The position numbers and the translations under genes were made by a program. From assembly GCA_018055905.1 (NCBI GenBank), contig JAGPGT010000008.1:1-34899 (forward strand): a DNA stretch of 34,899 bases, written 5' to 3'. Shown here one piece after another: positions 8,505-15,404 of this stretch. The stretch is from Phycisphaerae bacterium. GTDB taxonomy: Bacteria > Planctomycetota > Phycisphaerae > Sedimentisphaerales > Anaerobacaceae. The notes under the pieces were generated by a model, which did not search any database, was not told where the DNA came from, and saw nothing but the letters and a program-made list of their open reading frames with translations. The number at the start of each line of letters is the position of its first letter. Position 1 is the stretch's first letter.

Positions 8505-8756
8505 GTGACGTTGGGCGATGTGTGGAAATTGTTGAAATCCAGAGGGTCGGAACGTAACGTCGGACTGGCCATATTGATCGGGATCTCCTCGGAGAAGGAA
8601 GTGTCCAAAGTCTGGAGCCCCTCACGGTTCCTGGAAGAGTTGGGGCGGGAACTCCATCGCTCCCACCTGCGAGAAATGTGCGCAGAGAGGATCCGACGTC
8701 TGGGCCAAACCCCGTACCGGCTCCGACCCGCCAAAATCATCCAACAACACAAATGA
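8505..8756 (+). pseudogene. Relic of a dispersed mobile-element gene, copy A
   Basis: An open frame of 83 codons from a GTG encodes GDVWKLLKSRG, then GLAILIGISSEKEV, SRFLEELGRELHRSHLRE and a basic tail. The stretch 8514-8680 aligns without gaps, at about 80% nucleotide identity by eye, to the minus strand at about 29038-28870, where the same protein sequence recurs. This shows that it is a dispersed repeat with a conserved reading frame. The pattern of Arg/Gly-Leu-Ala helix followed by SRFLxxLG and a His-Arg helix recalls the N-terminal domain of DDE transposases, whose catalytic part is missing here. That assignment is from memory and moderate at best. It has no ribosome site and sits tail-to-tail with the alpha-galactosidase (11 bases apart) and head-to-head with gpsA. 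A small standalone protein remains possible. Confidence 0.55.
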
Positions 8757-8767
8757 CTCGCCGATCG

Positions 8768-10744
8768 TCACTGAGCTCGTAGGCGAAGGAGAGCCACCCC
8801 GTGGCGGGGTACTGTCGTTGCAAAACGGTCTGTGAAGACACCCAAGTCCTTCTGCCGCCAGAGGTCGCGGATTGCCTGTTTGCCCTTGACGCCAAGCAGC
8901 GACCAGTCCATCGCCATTTCCTGGGGCGTCTCGGCCATGTTGAACAGGCCCACCGCCAGGGAGCCGTCCGCCAAGGGTTTGGCCAGGATCAGTGTCAGGT
9001 CGTCCTGGGCCAAAGGTCGGGCCTGTTTGCCCAGCGGATCCTGGTCGATCTCGATCACTTCGGGACTGCACAAAATGCCCAACGTAAAGTCGTCCAACAG
9101 GGCCATGTCGCCCGAGAAAAACAACGGCGCCGCCATCAAGCACCACATGGACATGTAGCTGTATTGCTCATTGGGAGTCAGCTTGGTGGGAATCGCAGGG
9201 TCGTCCTGGCTGCGGGCATTTCCGACATAGCCGATGAGAATATAATCCGGATCGTTCCACCCTCCAGGGCCGGCGTATTCGTAGCGTTGAGCGTTGCTCA
9301 GGCCGATGTGATAGAAACCCGGCAACAAGGTGTCCTGGGCCAGGCCCAGATCTCCTGTGGTTCGCCAGCAGTGGCCGGTTTCGGCGCCCCAGGTCCAGAC
9401 CTCGCCCATGCCGTATTGGCACAGGTTGTGGACGATGTCGCGGTCGAGCGTCTTGAGGATATCGCCCATTTTTTGGTAGGGCCGTTTCATGTGTTCGAGG
9501 GAGTGGCCGCCTGCGACCTCGCTGTATGAACACCAATCATATTTGAGAAAGTCGAAACCCCATTCGGCGAATTTCTCCGCGTCGATCCGCTCGTGCTCAT
9601 AGCTGCCGACGTAACCGGCACAGGTCCACGGGCCCGGCGATGTGTACAAACCCGCCTTGAGACCTTTGCTGTGGATGTACTCAACCATGCTACGGATGTC
9701 CGGGAATTTGGAGTTCGGCAGGATCGCCCCTTTCTCGTCACGGTAGGGCTCGTCCCCCCTTTTTTTCATCCAGCAGTCGTCAATGTTTACGTACTCGTAT
9801 CCGGCGTCCGCCATACCCGAGGCGATCATCACGTCCGCAGCCTGTCGCATGTGCTGTTCTGTAACGCGGTGGTAATGGATATACCAACTGTTCCAACCCA
9901 TCGGCGGGGTCAAAGCCAACGTGTCGCCGACGATGATTTTGAAGGGGCGTTTGGCGGTTCCGTGGGCGTTGGCGGCGCTGAGAATCACGGAGTACTCTCC
10001 TCGCTCGACGGGTGTTCGGCCCTCAATGATACCGGTGACGGGATTGAGGCGGAGGTCTTTCGGCAGGCCGACCGCTGCGAACTGGATGGGTCGGGTCCCG
10101 GTACAGGGGATTCGATACAGGAAGGGACGTCTCGGCCTTGCACCGTAGACCGTGGGGCCGTTGATCCGAGGTTGCGGGCCCGGCTTGGGCGTCAGGATCA
10201 CCTTTTCCTCCGCGGGTGGTTGGGGAGCATCGATGGTCCGGGGCCTCTCGCCCGTGAAGACGAACCGGGCCTGAGCCCAGTTGGCGTGGTCGAAATCGAC
10301 TCCGTCGCCACCCGAACCGGCCAGGAGCATCACACGCCGCACGCCGGCCAGGGGTACGTCCACGACCTTGGGTTCCTGCCCGCCTTTTAAGATCCCGCTG
10401 TCGAAGAGTTTCTTGCCGTCGCCATAAACTCGAAAAGCCACGGTGCCCCGGCCGCCGGCCGCGTCGTCCACCCCGACGCTGGCCTGGAAGCATTCCACCT
10501 TGCCGTCCAGGTCGATGTAGAGCACCGAATCCGCATGGGTCCCCACGCCATCCTCGAAGACCCGGCCCGCGATGGAAAGGGCCTTGCCGGTGACGCTTCT
10601 GTTCCTCTGCGGTTGTCCCCAGCCGCTGGACATTTTTGTGAGATCCAATTCCGAGAGAGGAACGCTCGCTGCGATTGCGGTCTTGCCGACGAGGAGGGAC
10701 AGGACGATTGTTGTGTAGACCGACGGGCGAAAATGCGTAGTCAT
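8768..10744 (-). CDS. Secreted GH27 alpha-galactosidase with N-terminal NPCBM domain
   Basis: Retaining alpha-galactosidase (or alpha-N-acetylgalactosaminidase) acting on galactosides outside the cytoplasm. The start at 10744 (658 residues) has an AAAGGG ribosome site and yields a signal peptide (about 1-26, ending AIAA). An NPCBM carbohydrate-binding domain follows (about 27-165, SSGWGQPQRNRSV to GGDGVDFDHANWAQARF), then a short Ig-like domain (about 195-272, LRLNPVTGIIEGRTP). The GH27 barrel starts at TPPMGWNSW (279-287). The nucleophile Asp is in FLKYDWCS (D403) and the acid/base region in PGGWNDPDY (about 493-501). The C-terminal beta domain ends VPRHGVALLRL. The frame is open upstream for another 318 codons, but this carries no domain and crosses the RRM gene. 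Likely regulated from the inverted repeat at 10857-10878. Confidence 0.94.
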   Translation of the reverse strand: MTTHFRPSVYTTIVLSLLVGKTAIAASVPLSELDLTKMSSGWGQPQRNRSVTGKALSIAGRVFEDGVGTHADSVLYIDLDGKVECFQASVGVDDAAGGRGTVAFRVYGDGKKLFDSGILKGGQEPKVVDVPLAGVRRVMLLAGSGGDGVDFDHANWAQARFVFTGERPRTIDAPQPPAEEKVILTPKPGPQPRINGPTVYGARPRRPFLYRIPCTGTRPIQFAAVGLPKDLRLNPVTGIIEGRTPVERGEYSVILSAANAHGTAKRPFKIIVGDTLALTPPMGWNSWYIHYHRVTEQHMRQAADVMIASGMADAGYEYVNIDDCWMKKRGDEPYRDEKGAILPNSKFPDIRSMVEYIHSKGLKAGLYTSPGPWTCAGYVGSYEHERIDAEKFAEWGFDFLKYDWCSYSEVAGGHSLEHMKRPYQKMGDILKTLDRDIVHNLCQYGMGEVWTWGAETGHCWRTTGDLGLAQDTLLPGFYHIGLSNAQRYEYAGPGGWNDPDYILIGYVGNARSQDDPAIPTKLTPNEQYSYMSMWCLMAAPLFFSGDMALLDDFTLGILCSPEVIEIDQDPLGKQARPLAQDDLTLILAKPLADGSLAVGLFNMAETPQEMAMDWSLLGVKGKQAIRDLWRQKDLGVFTDRFATTVPRHGVALLRLRAQ

Positions 10745-10856
10745 GCATGACCCTTTCCACAGGCGACAAAGCGGGAGACCGCGCCTCACCGGACCAATGA
10801 TGTTATCAAAACCCCCCGTCCCGGACAAGTCGTTCCTGGGGGGAATCTGGGCCCGA

Positions 10857-10878
10857 TGCGAAAATGTCAAATTTCGCA
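10857..10878. promoter_or_regulatory. Operator-like inverted repeat between GH27 gene and RRM gene
   Basis: TGCGAAA and TTTCGCA (7 perfect pairs) flank 8 bases, which is the size and style of a LacI-family operator. The minus strand of the spacer contains a consensus -35 box TTGACA (10870-10865), though no good -10 follows it. Further towards the GH27 start lie a C6/G6 inverted repeat (10812-10817 with 10838-10843) and another weak minus-strand promoter (TTGTCC with TAACAT). A repressor controlling the alpha-galactosidase here is inference. Confidence 0.35.
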
Positions 10879-10879
10879 C

Positions 10880-10908
10880 TTGCAGAACATGGATTGTCCG
10901 GCTATGGT
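10880..10908 (+). promoter_or_regulatory. Candidate promoter of the RRM gene
   Basis: TTGCAG (10880-10885) and TATGGT (10903-10908) are separated by 17 bases. The predicted start near 10915 leaves a leader of about 210 bases before the RRM start codon, long as in many cold-responsive RNA-binding protein genes. No gene is seen in that leader. Confidence 0.35.
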
Positions 10909-11128
10909 GAAAGCATGTGGTGGATTCGGAATTTGGATGATGCGTCATGAGTGTGGATCGTGTTCGGATGGATGATTGGGTTTCCCGCCTGTAATCCTCT
11001 CTCTTCTGCAGATTCTGCATGGTTTGGAACAGGTGATCGTGTTTGAGAGAAATGCAGCCAGATGCTGTGTGGTGACTGGCACCGAAGAAATCCTGGCTGT
11101 ATACGATGAAGTGATAGGAGAGAAGAAA

Positions 11129-11428
11129 ATGAACATCTATGTCGGAAATCTTCCCTTTGGGGCTACGGATGACGACTTGCAGCGGCTCTTCGCTGCGTAT
11201 GGCGACGTGAGCAGCGCCAGCGTCATCAAAGACCGTTTCAGCGGGGAGTCCCGCGGTTTCGGTTTCGTCGAAATGCCCTCGCGGGAAGACGCCATGGCCG
11301 CGATCGAAGCCCTCAATGGAACAGACTTCCAGGGGAGGTCTATCACGGTCAACGAAGCCAAGCCCAAGACTCCGCGGGAAGGCGGCGGTGGTGGCGGACG
11401 CGGTGGACGCGGCGATCGTCGATACTGA
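11129..11428 (+). CDS. Small RRM-domain RNA-binding protein with Gly-rich tail
   Basis: Single-stranded RNA-binding protein of the bacterial/cyanobacterial Rbp type, 99 residues. RNP2 is IYVGNL (3-8) and RNP1 is RGFGFVEM (42-49), both with the aromatic residues that stack on bases. The beta-alpha-beta-beta-alpha-beta fold is complete by about residue 80. A tail of Gly and Arg (GGGGGGRGGRGDRRY) follows, typical of cold-induced members. The ATG at 11129 is chosen because the RRM begins at once and because TAGGAGAG lies 7-12 bases upstream; the open frame extends 51 codons further without similarity. The likely role is RNA chaperoning or mRNA stability at low temperature, inferred from family knowledge. 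Confidence 0.95.
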   Translation: MNIYVGNLPFGATDDDLQRLFAAYGDVSSASVIKDRFSGESRGFGFVEMPSREDAMAAIEALNGTDFQGRSITVNEAKPKTPREGGGGGGRGGRGDRRY

Positions 11429-11448
11429 GCAGGCAGGCATGCCTTGAA

Positions 11449-11500
11449 CGGCAGGTCCGTGGCTCGGTGTGCTCGTCGAGACCCTGGACCTGCCGATCTT
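11449..11500 (+). terminator. Possible terminator hairpin after the RRM gene
   Basis: CGGCAGGTCC (11449-11458) and GGACCTGCCG (11486-11495) are perfect complements around a 27-base loop, followed by a short T-rich run ATCTTTC. The loop is long and the T-run weak, so termination may be inefficient. Between 11500 and 11719 I see no gene, only the convergent end of the oxidoreductase. Confidence 0.4.
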
Positions 11501-11719
11501 TCGAACGTCGGCAGTGGTCGCGGTAATGCGATTTTCACACTGCGGTTGCCTGCAGCGGAATCCCGACGTCGGCGTTTGTCTGCGTGAGGGAGTTTTCCCC
11601 GTTGGATGCGGTTGAGTCGCTTGTTGCGGGTGTTGTCTGTCCTTATTCGGATCGGAAAGAGCGACTCTCCCGAAATAGGAGCTCGGTGTTTCTGTCACTC
11701 GCGTCCGGAGCAGACCGGT

Positions 11720-12949
11720 CTACAGCACTTGCCCTCCTTTGCCTTGCTGGATGAGGGGAATATAGTGTTCAATCTCGTTGAGAGTCGCCGGGTCGGTAAG
11801 ATCAACCACCCTGCGTTTTTCGTGCGACAAATACGCGGCCATGATCAGTAAGGTGATCTGCTTGCCGTATGCGAGGTTTAGCAAGGCGTCGCGGCCCTGT
11901 TCGAATGCGTTCAGCGCGTCGATCCATTCGGCGACATATCCGTACAACCCCGCTTCGTCGGGCTGGAGGATCAACGATCCACGAGAGGCCTGCGATTTCT
12001 CCAGAGCCAGCTCGCTGTCGCTGACGGCCGCCGCCGCCGCGTCGCTGATGAACAGGCCCGTGGGTGACTGGAGGGAATTGACGGTGTACGAATACCCCGG
12101 CCCGAAGGTCTCCATAAGCAGCCGCAGGCCCGGTGCGTCGTACATCCAGGAGTTCGTCGCCTGAACGATGCTGCGATGTTTCGTCTCGGGATCTTCGAAC
12201 TCAATCGAAACGCTGGAATAATCTTCCGCCGGCGTCTTGGAATAATCCACGCCGCGCTGCTGGAGCTGGCTGCGCCAGGGCTCTTTGCCCCATTTGAGCA
12301 GAGCCATCGTCGCGTTCACTCGCAGAGGTCTCAGGTAGGTCAGCGGTTTGCCGGCCGGAGTCACCATATACATGCCACAGGCGATGCTGTGACAGCCCAT
12401 GTCGCAGCAGACTCCGCCGCCCTGGGTGGTGGGGTCCCAGAACCACGGCTCGTGCGGCCCGCCGTGCTCTTCGGCGCTGCGGGCCAAGTGCGGCGCCCCC
12501 ATCGCTTTCTCCACCTGCGCCAGTTGGATGCGGGACTGGACCACCGAGGGCATGTGGATCTGGTTCTCGAAATAGGCGGTCGGGACGTTCATCGCTTTGA
12601 CGATTCGCGTCAGGGTTTCGGCCTCCGCACAGTTTCGGGCCAGTGGTTTTTCCACGATGATGCCCTTGATCCGCGTGCCGTCCTCGACCGCGGCGGCGAT
12701 CTGTCGGATCATGTCCAGGCGGGCGAAGTTTGGCGCAAAAACACACACCACATCGACTGCCTTGACCAATTCCGCGATGGTTCCATAGACTTTTGTGTCC
12801 CCCAGACGGTCCTGGCGGGCCTTCTGCGCCAACGTCTCGGCGCCCTTGAGTGCGCAAACTCCCGCCAGTTCCGCGTTCCGCACGGACCGCAAAGCCCGCT
12901 CGTGGAACGTTGCGACGAAACCCGCTCCGATCATTCCAATCTTCAACAT
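11720..12949 (-). CDS. Gfo/Idh/MocA-family oxidoreductase
   Basis: NAD(P)-dependent sugar or sugar-acid dehydrogenase, 409 residues, no signal peptide. The Rossmann fold opens with KIGMIGAGFVA (3-13). The family EKP motif is at 100-102 in IIVEKPLARN. The second, beta-sheet domain contains the metal/substrate region GGGVCCDMGCHSIACGMY, with the His that usually acts in catalysis. Close relatives are often misnamed inositol or glucose-fructose dehydrogenases; the substrate cannot be read from the sequence. It stands alone on the minus strand between the RRM and release-factor genes, so the neighbours give no substrate hint beyond the general saccharolytic setting. Confidence 0.9.
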   Translation of the reverse strand: MLKIGMIGAGFVATFHERALRSVRNAELAGVCALKGAETLAQKARQDRLGDTKVYGTIAELVKAVDVVCVFAPNFARLDMIRQIAAAVEDGTRIKGIIVEKPLARNCAEAETLTRIVKAMNVPTAYFENQIHMPSVVQSRIQLAQVEKAMGAPHLARSAEEHGGPHEPWFWDPTTQGGGVCCDMGCHSIACGMYMVTPAGKPLTYLRPLRVNATMALLKWGKEPWRSQLQQRGVDYSKTPAEDYSSVSIEFEDPETKHRSIVQATNSWMYDAPGLRLLMETFGPGYSYTVNSLQSPTGLFISDAAAAAVSDSELALEKSQASRGSLILQPDEAGLYGYVAEWIDALNAFEQGRDALLNLAYGKQITLLIMAAYLSHEKRRVVDLTDPATLNEIEHYIPLIQQGKGGQVL

Positions 12950-13244
12950 CGGCAGATCCTTTCAAGACGAGAGCTGAACTCGGGACCTCGGTTTTCTCGC
13001 CCGCCCGGGCTGGGAACGGGCGGCGAATCGCGTCCCCTATCTACCGTAACCGGCCGGCCAATGCAAGCGCAAAGCCGACAAAATGTCGCCCTTGTATAAC
13101 GCGGTGCCAAACGGCGGCCAGTCGGTCGCAGACGGTAGGCACCGGTCCCTGGATTCTGTACAATTCCGGGGATACCGAAGACTTGGGGCGACGACCGCGG
13201 CTTCCATTGCCTCCGGCGGCCTGTGGGGAGTTGCGAAAGTGTCG

Positions 13245-13297
13245 TCGGATTGACCTTGTGGATGTTGTTGATTGCCTTGTGAATCAGGTCAATCCGG
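13245..13297. repeat. Inverted repeat with internal direct repeats upstream of the GGQ-protein gene
   Basis: CGGATTGACCT (13246-13256) and AGGTCAATCCG (13286-13296) are 11 perfect pairs separated by 29 bases. Inside, CCTTGTG occurs twice (13254-13260 and 13275-13281). The element ends about 60 bases before the GGQ-protein start. It could be a leader hairpin or a two-site operator. Elsewhere the 12950-13357 gap shows no gene. Confidence 0.4.
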
Positions 13298-13357
13298 TCA
13301 CAAAGTGGTGTGTCGGCGCGGTCACGTTCCGTATCGATCGAAAGGAAAACGCACACG

Positions 13358-13720
13358 ATGAATTTCGGCATAACCCCCAAAAAGCAACAGGAACTGGAGG
13401 CCCGGATGGCCAAGGTCGGCCTTCGCGAGCAGGATCTACTTGAGAAATTCATCCATTCCGGTGGTCCCGGCGGCCAGCGGGTGAACAAGACCTGCAGCTG
13501 CGTCTACCTTAAACATCTGCCCTCCGGCCTGGAAGTCAAGATGCAGCGAGATCGCCAGCAGCGCCTTAACCGCTACTATGCCCGCAAACGGTTGTGCGAG
13601 ATTCTGGAGGAACGTTATTTCGGTACCAAGAGCGCCGGTGCGGTGCGTTCCGAGAAGATTCGCAAACAGAAACAGCGACGTCGGCGTCGCACCCGCAAGA
13701 ACATGACCACGAAGCGATAA
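13358..13720 (+). CDS. GGQ-domain release-factor-like protein (ArfB/RF-1 domain family)
   Basis: Stand-alone class I release-factor catalytic domain, 120 residues. The GGQ loop (SGGPGGQRVNKT, GGQ at 38-40) hydrolyses peptidyl-tRNA in the ribosomal active site. The protein lacks the stop-codon-recognition domain of RF1/RF2. It ends in a strongly basic tail (RKQKQRRRRRTRKN) like the one ArfB inserts into the empty mRNA channel, so ribosome rescue is the likely role. The C-terminal helix RLNRYYARKRLCEILEERY differs from E. coli ArfB and is closer to the unnamed release-factor-like proteins seen in Planctomycetota. The ATG at 13358 follows an AAAGGA site 11 bases upstream; the frame extends 16 codons further without similarity. 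Confidence 0.9.
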   Translation: MNFGITPKKQQELEARMAKVGLREQDLLEKFIHSGGPGGQRVNKTCSCVYLKHLPSGLEVKMQRDRQQRLNRYYARKRLCEILEERYFGTKSAGAVRSEKIRKQKQRRRRRTRKNMTTKR

Positions 13721-13758
13721 TAGTTGATTCACCATACGCAACTCCATTACGCAAGGAT

Positions 13759-13775
13759 TACGTACAACTACGTAC
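13759..13775. repeat. Short palindromic direct repeat TACGTAC x2
   Basis: TACGTAC occurs at 13759-13765 and again at 13769-13775, so the starts are 10 bases apart, one helical turn. Each unit contains the palindrome TACGTA. It sits just after the GGQ-protein gene. Whether a protein binds it is unknown. Confidence 0.3.
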
Positions 13776-13958
13776 ATGCGTCTGCCGTCGCTGAGGTGCT
13801 CGAGAGCAGGTATTTGCAAGTTCCCTTTCTTGAGTGGTAATCGCTCCGTAAATCCGCCCGATTGCGACCCGAAATGTTCGAGGCCTCAGGAAGGGGCGGA
13901 ATCTCCGACTTGAACTGGGAATTGGCGAGGAACCGAGGTGTAATTCCCCTGATTTTGC

Positions 13959-13988
13959 TTGACGAACCGAGAAGGTTCCAGGTAAACT
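13959..13988 (+). promoter_or_regulatory. Candidate promoter of the cold-shock gene
   Basis: TTGACG (13959-13964) and TAAACT (13983-13988) are spaced by 18 bases, giving a leader of about 100 bases before the GTG start. A leader of this size fits the temperature-responsive 5' regions common in csp genes. The rest of 13776-13958 shows nothing I can name. Confidence 0.4.
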
Positions 13989-14094
13989 TGATTTGTTTTT
14001 GGTGGGGAGCGTGCTTTCCTCCCTCAAAAAGGATGCTCCTCAGCAAAACCACTGCGTTACATTTTTAGTAGCGAGGGGTCAAAGGAGCAGCACT

Positions 14095-14298
14095 GTGAGC
14101 AAAGGCAAGGTGAAGTGGTTCGATGCAAAGAAAGGGTTCGGCTTCATTACGCCGGATGACGGAGGCGAAGACCTGTTTGTGCATTTCTCGAACATCCAGG
14201 CCGACGGATTTAAATCGCTTCTGGAAGGTCAAGTGGTAGAGTATATGGTAGGTCAAGGACGCAAGGGGCCGCAGGCAACGCAGGTACGCCTGTGCTAG
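14095..14298 (+). CDS. csp: Cold-shock domain protein (CspA family)
   Basis: Small OB-fold RNA chaperone, 67 residues, the usual length. RNP1 is KGFGFI (13-18) and RNP2 is LFVHFS (27-32), both intact, with the leading [11 protein letters not shown] typical of the family. The GTG at 14095 is selected because AAAGGAG lies 7 bases upstream and the cold-shock fold begins at once. An in-frame ATG 34 codons upstream would add unrelated residues. A strong terminator follows within 30 bases, so this is a monocistronic gene. Confidence 0.95.
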   Translation: MSKGKVKWFDAKKGFGFITPDDGGEDLFVHFSNIQADGFKSLLEGQVVEYMVGQGRKGPQATQVRLC

Positions 14299-14323
14299 GA
14301 CAACTTTGGTAGGACCGAAGGTC

Positions 14324-14364
14324 AAACGGGTTCCGTCGAAAAGGCGGGACCCGTTTTTGTTTTT
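14324..14364 (+). terminator. Rho-independent terminator of the cold-shock gene
   Basis: AAACGGGTTCC (14324-14334) pairs with GGGACCCGTTT (14346-14356), 11 pairs with one G-T wobble, loop of 11, followed by a T-rich run (TTTTTGTTTTT). It is the clearest intrinsic terminator in the window. Confidence 0.85.
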
Positions 14365-14442
14365 GCCGTTAGACGACCACCGGTTTATTTGTCATAATTT
14401 CCTTGCAGGCCCGAGATGTGGGGCTTGTGTCTGGGGGTGATT

Positions 14443-14901
14443 ATGTATTTACGTTTCTTTGGCCTGGTATTTCTCTTGACCGGACTGGCAACGTGCACAA
14501 GCGGCTGCTTGGCGGTTGCCGTGGGGGCCGGCGCCGCCGGAACCGTTGCCTATATGAAGGGGGACCTGGAAGTCGAGGAACCCTACGACATCGAGAAGAC
14601 CTACGCTGCCGCACGCACCGCTGTGGAGGAATTGAAACTGAAGATCATCGAAAGCCAGACGGGCGCCGACGCCTTATCCGCTCGAGTGGTGGCTAGGGAT
14701 TCGTCGGATAAAAAGGTCGAGGTTCGTCTCAAAGCCATCACCTCGAACACGACCAAGCTTTCCGTCCGGGTCGGCACGTTCGGCAACGACGGCAAGGAGC
14801 GCCGCATCTACAATACGATTCGGGATCATCTCAAAGCCTCCGCGAAGAAGCCTGAGGAAACTCCGTCTGCGTCCGGTTCTCCGCAGGCGTCGACGGGGTG
14901 A
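14443..14901 (+). CDS. DUF3568-family lipoprotein
   Basis: Predicted lipoprotein of 152 residues. A hydrophobic leader (MYLRFFGLVFLLTGLATC) leads to the lipobox TSGC, with the acylated Cys at about residue 22. Next comes a Gly/Ala-rich segment (AVAVGAGAAGTVAYMKGDLE) and a compact domain with DIEKTYAAARTAVEELKL, which I recognise as DUF3568. The domain has no known activity; members are small envelope proteins. The tail (about 130-152) is Pro/Ser/Thr-rich and likely disordered. The start at 14443 is preferred over the ATG at 14416 because it gives a compact signal and a GGGGGTG stretch lies before it. It ends 9 bases from the convergent membrane-protein gene. Confidence 0.8.
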   Translation: MYLRFFGLVFLLTGLATCTSGCLAVAVGAGAAGTVAYMKGDLEVEEPYDIEKTYAAARTAVEELKLKIIESQTGADALSARVVARDSSDKKVEVRLKAITSNTTKLSVRVGTFGNDGKERRIYNTIRDHLKASAKKPEETPSASGSPQASTG

Positions 14902-14910
14902 CCGAACAGG

Positions 14911-15306
14911 TCATTCGCCTTCGGTCTGCTTTCGGATTTCGCGCAATTGCCTCATGATCTCGTTGATTCGCCATTCGAGCGAGGACAGGATCCAGAACAC
15001 GAAGTGGGCCACGCGCATCTGCGAGTGGATGAGGTAGATGATTTTGATCGAAAGCGTGACCGTCGCCACCTCGATCATGGGCAACTGCCAGTCTCTTCCG
15101 CCCAGGATGGACAAGAGAACCGAGATCCCGACAATCGCGATGAACAAGATGTTGATCAAGCGAGCCTGGGTCTTGGGCACACCACCGATGGTGCCGATGA
15201 TCGAGCGGATACGTTCCCTCTCCTTCTGGAAGTTCTCGAGCTCCTTACGAAGATCCTCCAGTTCGCTTTCGAGGTGCTCACGCCTCTGGTGGGATTCGTC
15301 TGCCAT
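14911..15306 (-). CDS. Small coiled-coil protein with two membrane helices
   Basis: The 131-residue protein has a charged N-terminal coiled coil (about 5-37, EHLESELEDLRKELENFQKE) and two predicted membrane helices (about 49-69 INILFIAIVGISVLLSIL, and about 75-95 MIEVATVTLSIKIIYLI). The C-terminus is amphipathic and charged (SSLEWRINEIMRQLREIRK). I do not recognise a named family. It is the last gene of the zinc-ribbon/sialidase/LemA/HtpX transcription unit, 98 bases after htpX. The ATG at 15306 is chosen because of the GAGAG upstream; the frame reaches back to 15501 but overlaps htpX. A link with the membrane protease is suggested by position only. Confidence 0.75.
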   Translation of the reverse strand: MADESHQRREHLESELEDLRKELENFQKERERIRSIIGTIGGVPKTQARLINILFIAIVGISVLLSILGGRDWQLPMIEVATVTLSIKIIYLIHSQMRVAHFVFWILSSLEWRINEIMRQLREIRKQTEGE

Positions 15307-15404
15307 GACTGCTCTCTCAAATCCGATTCTCTGTCGTGTCGGCCCAATGCGTTCGGCAGGGACAGGATACCGTCGGCGGTTGCGTCGTTCAAGCTGCGCG
15401 TCTG

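Noticed and set aside
10745-11698. Upstream extension of the alpha-galactosidase frame to 976 codons
   Set aside because: The added 318 codons hold no domain and run antisense across the RRM gene, whereas the start at 10744 has a ribosome site and a signal peptide.
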